A stretch of 10,891 nt of DNA from Candidatus Bathyarchaeota archaeon (GCA_029883255.1 JAOUJL010000035.1:1-10891); one strand, 5' to 3'; counted from the stretch's first letter, positions 1 to 6,514 are shown. The notes: generated by a model from the sequence alone, not told the origin. Program-made: numbers and translations.

Positions 1-232
1 CCGGAGCGTTATTTCTCGTAAATACGAGGTCTGAAGAAGTGCGAAACCGAAATCTGCAAGATGATTTAACTGGATTCTAGCCAAGGAAATTGAGGTGTTG
101 GCGGCGGTGAAAGTCTGACGCTTGATTTACTCCTTAGTTATTCACGGAGTTCATAACTAGACCTGAATCATCAATGAAAGAGAATATCCAAAGATCTTGA
201 GCACTCGAATTAAAACCTTTTATGACAACCAT

Positions 233-249
233 CGAAACACTTTAATATA
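233..249 (+). promoter_or_regulatory. BRE/TATA promoter of the sugar-binding protein gene
   Basis: CGAAAC (233-238) precedes the AT-rich box TTTAATATA (241-249). A start of transcription about 25 bases past the box would fall near 270-275, giving a short leader that still includes the GGAGGA ribosome binding site. The same CGAAA-plus-AT-box layout recurs upstream of both tRNA genes. Confidence 0.6.
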
Positions 250-276
250 CTATTGAAAGGTAAAGATAGTCTATGC

Positions 277-282
277 GGAGGA
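277..282 (+). promoter_or_regulatory. Strong ribosome binding site
   Basis: GGAGGA lies seven bases before the ATG at 290 and matches the archaeal anti-Shine-Dalgarno sequence. It fixes the start of the sugar-binding protein. Confidence 0.8.
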
Positions 283-289
283 ATATTGT

Positions 290-1594
290 ATGAACAAAAC
301 AGTTTTGTATGTAGCCGTTGCTGTCATCATTACCGCGCTAATATGTTCTGCAACCGTTTGGTACGTCATGAGGCCCGCACCCGCAGATGTGCTTGAAATC
401 TACCATTGGTGGACATCGGGCGGAGAAAAAGACGCGATAGACGCCCTCGTCGATGTTTTCGCAGATGACTACCCCGACACAGGGGTGATACAGAGTCCAG
501 TGGCCGGCGGAGCAGGATACGTGATGAAGGCAGTTATGAAGTCCCTAGTGCTCGCCGGAGAGGCCCCGGATGCTTTCCAGATGCACGCCGGATACGAGGG
601 CCAACCCTATTTTGAAGGAAAGTACCTGGAACCGATAAGCGACCTCTGGCAGGAGGAGGGATGGAAACCAGTCATCCCAGACGTAGTCGAGGACATGGTG
701 AAGTTCGACGGAGAATACTACGCCGTTCCGGTGAACATCCACAGGGTCAACGTGGTGTGGTACAACAAACACGTTCTGGATGACAACGGCGTAGATCCAG
801 CTACCTTGACCACCTGGGACGCTTTCTTTGACGCATGCGATACGCTGGTGACCGCAGGAATAGCTCATCCAATAGCTCTAGGAGATATAGGCAAGTGGAC
901 GGACACACACGTTCTCGAGCAGATCATAGCGGGAGAAGGAATCGACTTCTACGAGGATTGGGTAAATGGACAAGTCACATCTGCAACAGACCCGAAGCTC
1001 GTGAGCGCATTGAATACGTTTGCAACATACCTAGGGTACGTCAACGTGGATCACGTCACCCTGACTTGGGATGAGGCGATAGCAAGGGTAATCACGGGAG
1101 ACGCCGCGTTCAGCGTCATGGGAGACTGGGCCAACGGAGAGTTCTATAAAGCAGGAAAGGTATACGACACGGATTACGGAACGATCCCAACCCCGGGAAC
1201 CGGAGTCATGTACGGCCTTTGCATAGATTGCTTCCAGCATCCAAAAGGCGTAAAACATCCCGAGAACTCCTTGAGGTGGTTAAAGGTTGTTGGTTCCAAA
1301 GAGGGACAAGACGCATTCAACCCGATAAAGGGCTCCATATCAGCGCGCACTGACTCAGATACAACTAAATACGGCCCATACCAAGCGGCGGCCATAGCGG
1401 ACTTTACAGCAGCAACATACATGTACCCAAGCGTGGCTCACGGAAGCGGTGCGCCTGAGGCGTTCACCGCAGAGCTCGACGACATAATGTCCGCCTTCGT
1501 GACAGACAAGGACGTAAGCGCAGCAGCAAGTGCTCTGACTGCCGCAACAAATGCCGCAAGTGATGACTACATCAAAGTGTGGGACCTAGATTAA
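290..1594 (+). CDS. ABC transporter sugar-binding protein, glucose/mannose-binding type (family 1 solute-binding protein)
   Basis: A 434-residue extracytoplasmic receptor that captures a sugar and delivers it to the permease pair encoded downstream. Residues 5-27 form one hydrophobic helix after a short basic N-terminus. There is no good lipobox (ALIC has Ile before Cys), so the protein is probably held by an N-terminal membrane anchor. The mature part begins with LEIYHWWTSGGEKDA (35-49). From memory it closely resembles the Thermus thermophilus glucose/galactose-binding protein and Pseudomonas GtsA. Shared blocks are FQMHAG (96-101), VPVNIHR (146-152), GDW (278-280), a GSKEGQDAFNPIKGSI block (335-350) and the His in SVAHGSGAPE (384). 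Q97, H99 and H384 sit in segments that line the sugar site in that family. Family membership is secure; glucose or mannose as substrate is inferred from similarity. The gene has its own promoter and terminator, so it can be made in excess over the membrane subunits. Confidence 0.93.
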   Translation: MNKTVLYVAVAVIITALICSATVWYVMRPAPADVLEIYHWWTSGGEKDAIDALVDVFADDYPDTGVIQSPVAGGAGYVMKAVMKSLVLAGEAPDAFQMHAGYEGQPYFEGKYLEPISDLWQEEGWKPVIPDVVEDMVKFDGEYYAVPVNIHRVNVVWYNKHVLDDNGVDPATLTTWDAFFDACDTLVTAGIAHPIALGDIGKWTDTHVLEQIIAGEGIDFYEDWVNGQVTSATDPKLVSALNTFATYLGYVNVDHVTLTWDEAIARVITGDAAFSVMGDWANGEFYKAGKVYDTDYGTIPTPGTGVMYGLCIDCFQHPKGVKHPENSLRWLKVVGSKEGQDAFNPIKGSISARTDSDTTKYGPYQAAAIADFTAATYMYPSVAHGSGAPEAFTAELDDIMSAFVTDKDVSAAASALTAATNAASDDYIKVWDLD

Positions 1595-1620
1595 ACGCAA
1601 AAACGCTAGTCAAGTGAAAC

Positions 1621-1660
1621 GGGCAAAAAGAGAAGAATCCGCTCTCTTCCCTTTTTATCT
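1621..1660 (+). terminator. Hairpin plus T-run after the sugar-binding protein gene
   Basis: GGG (1621-1623) pairs with CCC (1649-1651) and AAGAGA (1628-1633) with TCTCTT (1643-1648); CAAA is left as a bulge. TTTTTATCTTT follows directly. Placed between the receptor and permease genes, it probably ends most transcripts and keeps permease levels low. Confidence 0.6.
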
Positions 1661-1747
1661 TTATAGAACCAAGAAGAAAAGGGAATCGATCTCCACAAAC
1701 AAGAAGCGCCTTGAACATCGTCTTACAGCCATGTCAAGATGCTCCAA

Positions 1748-1762
1748 CGAAAGCGTTTTAAC
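1748..1762 (+). promoter_or_regulatory. Candidate second promoter for the permease-ATPase genes
   Basis: CGAAAG (1748-1753) is followed by CGTTTTAAC (1754-1762), the same BRE/TATA layout seen upstream of the receptor and tRNA genes. Initiation near 1785 would leave a leader of about 90 bases before the ATG at 1876. The rest of the gap 1595-1875 shows no gene. Confidence 0.35.
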
Positions 1763-1875
1763 TCCTCGGGCTCTTTTATCTTGAATGGGGTCGTAGCTCG
1801 GTAGCAAGTGAAATGTTGAGGGGAATGTACTCTCCGACAGCCAGACACTAAAAATAATCTTAGGATGGTTGGAAA

Positions 1876-2772
1876 ATGAGGTTTCCCTCTCGAAAAGTGT
1901 TCATGAAGGACTGGATGGTTACCTCACTCTTTCTATTGCTATCCCTGGTGCTTGTGGGCTACTTTGTCTATGTCTGCATCGGATGGAATGTGATTGTATC
2001 CCTTTCTGACTGGAAAGGCCTCACTCCAAGTTACAATATTGCGGGGTTCGACCAATACTTGAGTTTATTTCACGACCAGGTATTCTTAACCTCCCTAAAA
2101 AATAATCTGATCTTAATACTACTTTTTGTGCCCGGGAGCCTTTTTTTGGGTCTTTTTTTGGCCATACTGCTGGACTTGAAGGTGAGAGGTGAGGGAGCAT
2201 TTAGGAGCATCTACCTACTGCCATTTGCTCTCTCGTTTGTGATCACCGCAACTTTGTGGGCGTGGATGTATAACCTTGACGTGGGGGTTATAAACACCTT
2301 GTTGGAGAAAATTGGGCTTGGATTCCTACGGCCAATGTGGGTTGCGGATCCTAACATAGCAATGTACTGCGTCGTCTTGGCTCTTATATGGCAGTTCTCG
2401 GGATATACGATGTTGATTTTTTTGGGCGGGATAAGGTCGATTCCTGAGTCTCAGATAAGGGCGGCGGAAGTGGATGGGGCGTCCGGTTTTGATCTCTATA
2501 GGTATGTTGTAATCCCGCAATTAAAAGCCCCGGCCCTGAGCGCATTTATTGTTCTCATGGTATTTGCCCTCAAAGCTTTCGATTTCATTTATATATTAAC
2601 AGGCGGAGGGCCTGGATGGTCCACATACGTTCTGGCGTTAATGATGTTTAAGGAGACCTTTAGGAAGAACCAGTTCGCCTATGGGGGCGCCATCGCCACC
2701 ATACTGTTCTTGCTCGCGCTGGTAATAGTCGTGCCGTATCTGTACCTGTCTTTTAGGAGGGAAAAGGAATGA
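1876..2772 (+). CDS. Sugar ABC transporter permease, MalF/UgpA family
   Basis: A 298-residue integral membrane protein and one half of the translocation channel. Hydrophobic segments lie near residues 15-37, 75-100, 110-133, 162-186, 218-240 and 270-292, giving six helices. The cytoplasmic EAA loop that docks on the ATPase is RAAEVDGASGFDLYRYVVIP (195-214), with the usual AA, D, G and I-P positions. LTGGGPGWST (241-250) is the conserved segment of this family. The length is normal. The ATG at 1876 follows a GGATGG-type purine stretch; a second Met at residue 10 is a weaker alternative. The last bases overlap the next permease gene by four (ATGA), so the two are translationally coupled. Together with the receptor and ATPase it makes a complete importer. 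Confidence 0.93.
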   Translation: MRFPSRKVFMKDWMVTSLFLLLSLVLVGYFVYVCIGWNVIVSLSDWKGLTPSYNIAGFDQYLSLFHDQVFLTSLKNNLILILLFVPGSLFLGLFLAILLDLKVRGEGAFRSIYLLPFALSFVITATLWAWMYNLDVGVINTLLEKIGLGFLRPMWVADPNIAMYCVVLALIWQFSGYTMLIFLGGIRSIPESQIRAAEVDGASGFDLYRYVVIPQLKAPALSAFIVLMVFALKAFDFIYILTGGGPGWSTYVLALMMFKETFRKNQFAYGGAIATILFLLALVIVVPYLYLSFRREKE

Positions 2773-3611
2773 GATTTCCCAAACTAGGACGAGTAACCCT
2801 TTACATTCTGCTCATTTTTTTCATATTCGCGTTTCTGCTTCCTCTGTGGACCTGCATCACGACTTCCTTTAAAACTCTTAAAGGTGTGATTGATACGACG
2901 CCCGTGGAACCGCCGCTGGGTCCCTTATTCAGATTGCCCTACCCGACTATGGAGCCATTGATAACGGCTTTTAACATCATGAAGAGATCCTTACTGAACA
3001 GTTTCACGTTCACGGTAGCTGCTATGATCCTATCTTGCCTTTTGGGTTCCATCAACGGCTACATATTAACCAAGATCACGTTCAAGGGGTCCAATACAGT
3101 GTTTCTGTTCTTTACCATCGGAATATTCATCCCCTACCAAGCGGTTCTTGTCCCCCTAGTTCTGACCATGTCCAAGTTAGGGCTGTACAACCACCTAGGA
3201 GGACTAATCCTAACACATACCGCATACGGTATCCCCATAACTACCCTCCTTTTCAGGAATTTCTACGGACTTATCCCCAACAGCCTCATAATGGCGGCTA
3301 AAACGGATGGGGCAGGGACATGGACGATATACCGACGCATAGTATTGCCACTTTCCCTACCTCCTTTCGTGGTCGCGGCAGTTTTCCAGTTCACCAGCAT
3401 CTGGAATGATTTTCTCTTCGGTGTGGTATTGACCAGAGGGCAGAACCAGCCGGCTTCGGTGGTTCTGGCGAATTTGAAGGGAACTACCACAGTTATGTGG
3501 AATCTTCTAATGGGAGGAACTTTGTGGTACGCATTACCCGTGTTAGTTATTTATCTCGTACTGGGAAAATACCTCATGAGGGGATATATGGCCGGAGCTG
3601 TCAAGGGATGA
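2769..3611 (+). CDS. Sugar ABC transporter permease, MalG/UgpE family
   Basis: A 280-residue membrane protein and the second half of the channel. Helices lie near residues 9-31, 77-100, 108-133, 143-165, 196-220 and 250-268. Its EAA loop runs 176-197, with AAKTDGAGTWTIYRRIVLPL at the core. FQFTSIWNDFLFG (206-218) and the C-terminal GAVKG are typical of MalG relatives. The start codon overlaps the preceding stop (ATGA), and GGAGG at 2756-2760 lies eight bases before the ATG, so the start is well supported. The stop is 11 bases before the ATPase start, which places all three genes in one operon. Confidence 0.93.
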   Translation: MRFPKLGRVTLYILLIFFIFAFLLPLWTCITTSFKTLKGVIDTTPVEPPLGPLFRLPYPTMEPLITAFNIMKRSLLNSFTFTVAAMILSCLLGSINGYILTKITFKGSNTVFLFFTIGIFIPYQAVLVPLVLTMSKLGLYNHLGGLILTHTAYGIPITTLLFRNFYGLIPNSLIMAAKTDGAGTWTIYRRIVLPLSLPPFVVAAVFQFTSIWNDFLFGVVLTRGQNQPASVVLANLKGTTTVMWNLLMGGTLWYALPVLVIYLVLGKYLMRGYMAGAVKG

Positions 3612-3622
3612 AGTGATGTGCA

Positions 3623-4738
3623 ATGGTAAGCGTGACCATAAAGAACTTGACGAAAAAATATGGAGAAACCGTAGCCGTTAAGGATTTGAACCTCGAGATA
3701 AAGGATCAGGAATTCTTCATCTTACTTGGTCCCTCAGGCTGCGGCAAGACTACGACTCTTCTATGCATCGCAGGATTGCTCAAACCAGACGAGGGAGAGG
3801 TGTGGCTGGGAAATGAATTAGTCTCCTCCTCAGGGCGCGACATGCACGTGACGCCGCAGAAGAGAGAGGTGGCGATGATGTTTCAAGATTATGCCATTTA
3901 TCCACACATGACTGTGTTTAAGAACATCGCTTTCCCGCTTGAGGTTAGAGGAAAGGACAAGCGTGAGATTGTGGAGCGGGTTACGACGACAGCCAAGCTC
4001 CTGGGCATATCCCAACTTCTTGATAGGAAACCGAAACAGCTCAGTGGCGGTCAAAGGCAGAGAGTAGCATTGGGGAGGGCGATCGTTAGAAAGCCCAGGG
4101 TCTTCTTATTAGATGAACCCCTTGCAAATCTTGACGCCAAGCTGAGAGTTAAAACGAGGACAGAGTTGAAAGAATTGCAGCGGAAGCTAGGAGTGACTAC
4201 CGTATATGTGACTCACGATCAAGTAGAAGCTATGACCATGGCAGACAGGATCATAGTTCAGAGAGATGGAGTGACCGAACAGATAGGCACTCCTGATGAA
4301 CTGTACAACCGGCCTGCGAACCTTTTCGTTGCAGGTTTCATCGGATCACCAGAAATGAATTTCACAGACTGCACTCTAATTAAAGACGGAAAGAAACTGT
4401 GGTTAGATGCCAAGGAATTTAAGATACCCGTACCTGCTGAGATCGTCCCCAAACTGGAAAGCTACGTTGGCGAAGATGTCATAATGGGCATCAGGCCAGA
4501 AGACCTCTATGAAAGGGAATTCGTCAAAGAGGGTACGCAGAAAAACGCGTTTAGAATGACCGTAGACATCATCGAGCATGTGGGGCCTTATTTGCTTTTA
4601 TACCTAAGGAAAGGGCGCCTTTCACTAGTGGCAAGAGTCAAACACACAAAAGCTGGAGTCGGCCAAGAAGCAAGCATTGAAATGGACCTCAGCAAAATAC
4701 ATCTGTTTGATAAGAAGACAACCAAAGCAATACTGTGA
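3623..4738 (+). CDS. Sugar ABC transporter ATP-binding protein, MalK/UgpC family
   Basis: A 371-residue cytoplasmic ATPase that forms a dimer under the permease pair and powers import. All motifs are intact: Walker A GPSGCGKTT (36-44), Q-loop Q88 in MFQDYAIYPHMTV, signature LSGGQ (140-144), Walker B FLLDE (161-165), D-loop NLD (169-171) and switch His198 in THD. Residues from about 240 to the end match the extra C-terminal OB-fold (TOBE) domain of the MalK/UgpC group, including MGIRPEDLYE. The total length is typical. The ATG is 11 bases past the permease stop, with AGTGATG as a plausible ribosome binding site. In bacteria the C-terminal domain can receive regulatory signals such as inducer exclusion; nothing here shows whether that applies. 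Confidence 0.95.
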   Translation: MVSVTIKNLTKKYGETVAVKDLNLEIKDQEFFILLGPSGCGKTTTLLCIAGLLKPDEGEVWLGNELVSSSGRDMHVTPQKREVAMMFQDYAIYPHMTVFKNIAFPLEVRGKDKREIVERVTTTAKLLGISQLLDRKPKQLSGGQRQRVALGRAIVRKPRVFLLDEPLANLDAKLRVKTRTELKELQRKLGVTTVYVTHDQVEAMTMADRIIVQRDGVTEQIGTPDELYNRPANLFVAGFIGSPEMNFTDCTLIKDGKKLWLDAKEFKIPVPAEIVPKLESYVGEDVIMGIRPEDLYEREFVKEGTQKNAFRMTVDIIEHVGPYLLLYLRKGRLSLVARVKHTKAGVGQEASIEMDLSKIHLFDKKTTKAIL

Positions 4739-4778
4739 ATTACTGTTTAAAGCTACCTGACGCAGAACACTTGTGCTC

Positions 4779-5831
4779 TTATGTCATACGGATGCGTTCC
4801 CATTTTTCAGATTTCATCGACCTATAGCAAGCGTCAATTATACAGTTAACGATGTACCCGTCTCTAAAGGTCTCTTTCGGCGTCTCACCCTCCAGAAGAC
4901 ACGTCACGAAGTGCTGGAGCTCAAACGAATATCCATAGACCTCATGCTCTCTCCACACGGGGTACAGCCAACCTCTTTTGACTTCCGCCTTCTCAACAAC
5001 GTATCCCACCTTCTCCTCCGGGGCAATCGTGAAAACCTTGAGACCAGTCTCCCTGGTAGGATCTATGAAAATCGAGCCGTCAGACCCATATATCTCAAAT
5101 CTCAGATCCAAGCCACCGTGAGCCGCCCAACTGTTTTCCGACTGACCGAGCTTGTCGCCTTCATACTTAACGAGAGCCAGACTGTTATCTTCGGCTTTTG
5201 TCTCGTGAACTATCGAAGCACCCCAAGCACAGGCTTGAACAGGCTTTCCGCCAAAGAGATATCTAGCTACCTCAATTGAGTGGCAACCCATGTCCATTAG
5301 GACGCCTCCACCAGCGAGCTCAGGATCCAAAAACCAAGCAGAGTGTGGTCCAGAATGGGCCTCTCTGCTTCTTATCCAGAAAGGATCGCCAACAACACCG
5401 TTCTCAATCGATTCCTTTGCCTTGACAACGTGAGGAATGAATACTTGATTTTCAGCGTAACAGTCGATCACCTTCGCCTTTTCAACAGCCTTGAGCATAG
5501 CCTTAGCCTCGCTTACGCTACGCGCTAACGGTTTCTCACATATCACGTGCTTTCCGTTCTCAGACGCCACTTTCGCCGCCTTTTCATGAAGAAAGTTAGG
5601 TAATCCTATATCAACTACCTCTACCCTAGAATCTGCACATAACTTTTCAATGAAGTCGTCCCCAGAGTATCTCTTTCTTATTCTCCATCTATCGGCAAAT
5701 TCAACCAGAGCCTTTTTCCTTCGTCCCCCTACGGCCACCACGTTTGCCTGAGGAATCTCCTTGTAACAAGGCATGTGAAAAAATGACTGAACAAGACCGT
5801 AACCCAAGACGCCAACATTTATTCTTTTCAC
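4779..5831 (-). CDS. Gfo/Idh/MocA-family NAD(P)-dependent oxidoreductase
   Basis: This 350-residue enzyme is predicted to oxidise or reduce a sugar, inositol or related polyol with NAD(P). The N-terminal Rossmann fold has GVLGYG (7-12). EKPLA (99-103) carries the family lysine, and the C-terminal domain has DMGCHSIEVARYLFG (180-194), whose His is the usual catalytic or substrate residue. The frame is open upstream to an ATG at 6032, but I prefer the GTG at 5831. The family begins just before the Rossmann motif, GAAGGG (5838-5843) lies six bases upstream of this GTG, and an AT-rich promoter sits inside the extension. GTG at 5834 is the next choice. The gene converges on the sugar-importer operon with a 40-base gap. 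A link to the imported sugar is plausible but unproven, and the family is too broad to name the substrate. Confidence 0.88.
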   Translation of the reverse strand: MKRINVGVLGYGLVQSFFHMPCYKEIPQANVVAVGGRRKKALVEFADRWRIRKRYSGDDFIEKLCADSRVEVVDIGLPNFLHEKAAKVASENGKHVICEKPLARSVSEAKAMLKAVEKAKVIDCYAENQVFIPHVVKAKESIENGVVGDPFWIRSREAHSGPHSAWFLDPELAGGGVLMDMGCHSIEVARYLFGGKPVQACAWGASIVHETKAEDNSLALVKYEGDKLGQSENSWAAHGGLDLRFEIYGSDGSIFIDPTRETGLKVFTIAPEEKVGYVVEKAEVKRGWLYPVWREHEVYGYSFELQHFVTCLLEGETPKETFRDGYIVNCIIDACYRSMKSEKWERIRMT

Positions 5832-5872
5832 CACAATCCCTTCAGTAAATAAACGAGTTTCTCGGAGTCTTA

Positions 5873-5882
5873 TTAAATTTAA
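5873..5882 (-). promoter_or_regulatory. TATA box for the oxidoreductase gene
   Basis: On the - strand the box reads TTAAATTTAA. Initiation about 25 bases downstream (near 5852) leaves a leader of roughly 20 bases containing the ribosome binding site. A small dyad, CGAG-N3-CTCG (5854-5864), lies between the box and the start and could be an operator, though it may be chance. Confidence 0.45.
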
Positions 5883-5955
5883 CCATAAATTAGAATGTTG
5901 ATGAAAACAGCAAAGATAAACCCACCCAGAAATTCTCACCCTTGAAAGAGGCGAG

Positions 5956-5960
5956 AAAAA
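5956..5960 (-). terminator. T-run downstream of tRNA-Tyr
   Basis: The - strand reads GTGTTTTTCTC about 50 bases past the tRNA 3' end. A U-run of this kind is enough to stop archaeal RNA polymerase, but no hairpin supports it. Confidence 0.25.
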
Positions 5961-6025
5961 CACTTTCGAGCAGTCAATTCGCAAGATATTCTGTTCGTTG
6001 CAAGTTGGTGGTCGGGCGGGCAGGA

Positions 6026-6048
6026 CTTTCATGAAGTGAAACCTTCAT
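6026..6048 (-). other. tRNA-Tyr intron 4, T-loop position 59/60 (23 bases)
   Basis: Perfect BHB: outer helix GCAGG/CCTGC (T stem), central helix TTCA/TGAA, bulges AA^A and AG^T, and inner hairpin TGAAG-GTTTCA-CTTCA. The outer helix is contiguous only after intron 3 has been removed, which suggests that order of splicing. Confidence 0.85.
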
Positions 6049-6054
6049 TTTGAA

Positions 6055-6085
6055 ATCGCCGAGCCGAGATCAGCCCTGCAGCTCT
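6055..6085 (-). other. tRNA-Tyr intron 3, position 53/54 (31 bases)
   Basis: The boundaries are set by the need to join GCAGG to TTCAAAT. The fold is a relaxed BHB: TCGC in the exon pairs with GCGA near the intron 3' end, and GAGC/GCTC forms an inner helix, with bulges AGG/A on one side and TTT on the other. One A.G mismatch spoils the ideal pattern, so exact ends are less certain than for the other introns. Confidence 0.7.
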
Positions 6086-6101
6086 CCTGCGACACTCCGG
6101 T

Positions 6102-6147
6102 TTCTGTGCGCTTGGCAGGCTGGGTGACACCTACCGCGGGTGGATGT
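6102..6147 (-). other. tRNA-Tyr intron 2, canonical position 37/38 (46 bases)
   Basis: Classic BHB: central helix CTGT/ACAG, bulges AG^A and AA^A, and outer helix TCCGG/CCGGA of the anticodon stem once intron 1 is out. The intron starts with a hairpin CA(T)CCACC-CGC-GGT(A)GGTG. The 3' half is mostly unpaired by eye. Confidence 0.88.
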
Positions 6148-6154
6148 CTACAGC

Positions 6155-6184
6155 GTCTCCGCCAGCTAGCCCTGCTAGCAGGCT
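6155..6184 (-). other. tRNA-Tyr intron 1, position 30/31 (30 bases)
   Basis: Cleavage falls after the second base of each three-base bulge: CG^A at the 5' side and AC^G at the 3' side. The central helix is CTTC/GGAG with one G-U pair. The inner helix is GCC-T-GCTAGC, loop AGG, GCTAGC-T-GGC, a near-perfect hairpin. The outer helix is only two pairs. Removal restores TCCG+G, which pairs perfectly with CCGGA. Confidence 0.85.
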
Positions 6185-6242
6185 CGGAAGCTCTACCAAG
6201 CTGAGCTACCGCCCGACCAAAACTTCTAGATAAGATAATCGG

Positions 6243-6256
6243 ATTTATGCGTTTCG
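6243..6256 (-). promoter_or_regulatory. BRE/TATA promoter of tRNA-Tyr
   Basis: On the - strand CGAAAC (6256-6251) is followed directly by GCATAAAT (6250-6243). The box centre is about 31 bases from C1 of the tRNA, so transcription would start a few bases before the gene. Confidence 0.65.
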
Positions 6257-6406
6257 TATCAGTTATCCACAGAAGCATGAAAGACAACATCAACTCAAAA
6301 TCGTTATACATGTTTAAGTCAACAAAGCTGAGCGCTTAAACAACGCCAAAAACTTGGCTACCCTTATAGAAGATTCCTCCATAAATCATATGTAGGTGAA
6401 AGCCTC

Positions 6407-6514
6407 ATGTCTTATTTTCGTGGGAGAATAGTAAGCGAGGAGAAAGGAGAAGTGGAAAATACCCTTCGTCTACTATTCCCGCCATTCATCCAAGATATTA
6501 CTATTGAATTTTGA
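6407..6514 (+). CDS. Possible 35-residue small protein
   Basis: The frame encodes MSYFRGRIVSEEKGEVENTL followed by 15 residues ending in ITIEF. GGTGA (6394-6398) lies eight bases before the ATG, and CTTATAG (6363-6369) could be a TATA box with a start near 6391, so the signals are in the right order for expression. No family is recognised. The same DNA forms a stem (6422-6433 with 6471-6480), so this may be an RNA hairpin rather than a gene. Confidence 0.22.
   Translation: MSYFRGRIVSEEKGEVENTLRLLFPPFIQDITIEF
6422..6480 (+). repeat. Long imperfect inverted repeat (hairpin)
   Basis: AATAGTA (6427-6433) pairs with TACTATT (6471-6477), and GGG (6422-6424) with CCC (6478-6480), with AG bulged. 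Past one A.C mismatch the stem continues with GCGAGG (6435-6440) against CTTCGT-type partners (6464-6469) using two G-U pairs. The loop is purine-rich. Confidence 0.45.

Larger units (their letters stand above)
1..289. other. Left-edge non-coding stretch upstream of the sugar-binding protein gene
   Basis: No convincing gene. One + frame is open from the edge to a TAG at 78-80 (25 codons) and could be the tail of a truncated gene; a - frame is open from about 125 to the edge but has no ATG or GTG start. Small hairpins are visible: CTCGT/ACGAG at 15-28, then two mutually exclusive ones, ACTCC (129-133) with GGAGT (146-150), and TAGTTAT (135-141) with ATAACTA (153-159). The last 60 bases carry the promoter and ribosome binding site of the next gene. 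Confidence 0.5.
6009..6215 (-). tRNA. tRNA-Tyr (anticodon GTA) with four introns and encoded CCA
   Basis: The 207-base gene gives a 77-base tRNA after removal of 130 intron bases. Exons are 6215-6185, 6154-6148, 6101-6086, 6054-6049 and 6025-6009. Spliced parts: acceptor CGGGCGG/CCGCCCG (7 bp); D arm GCTC-AGCTTGGTA-GAGC; anticodon stem TCCGG/CCGGA (5 bp) around loop CTGTAGA; variable GTGTC; T arm GCAGG-TTCAAAT-CCTGC; A73; then CCA. Every stem is fully Watson-Crick. C1-G72 and the CTGTAGA loop match archaeal tRNA-Tyr, and the variable region and T arm resemble those of Methanocaldococcus tRNA-Tyr as I remember it. Introns 1, 2 and 4 fold into BHB motifs with cleavage after the second bulge base; intron 3 is a relaxed version. 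No standard intron-free or single-intron fold fits this locus. Noncanonical introns imply a broad-specificity heteromeric splicing endonuclease of the type known from Thermoproteota. Confidence 0.9.

Noticed and set aside
1..160. Possible IS200/IS605 right end or guide-RNA region at the left edge
   Set aside because: There is no transposase gene, no target-site match and no recognisable terminal hairpin of that family; the impression rests only on vague resemblance.
1790..1860. tRNA-like text GTCGTAGCTCGGTAG
   Set aside because: It has a D-arm look, but no acceptor complement, anticodon stem or T arm follows.
4773..5279. 168-codon + strand ORF
   Set aside because: It is antisense to the well-supported oxidoreductase gene and shows no family character of its own.
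5832..6032. N-terminal extension of the oxidoreductase to ATG 6032
   Set aside because: The extension lacks family similarity and contains the TATA box and ribosome binding site of the shorter form.
6009..6215. tRNA-Tyr read as an ordinary single-intron tRNA, using CCGAGCC/GGCTCGG as anticodon stem
   Set aside because: That pairing leaves no U33, no valid anticodon loop and no T arm, whereas the four-intron model satisfies every position.
6045..6311. 88-codon - strand ORF
   Set aside because: It reads through the tRNA-Tyr exons and introns, so it is a shadow of the RNA gene.
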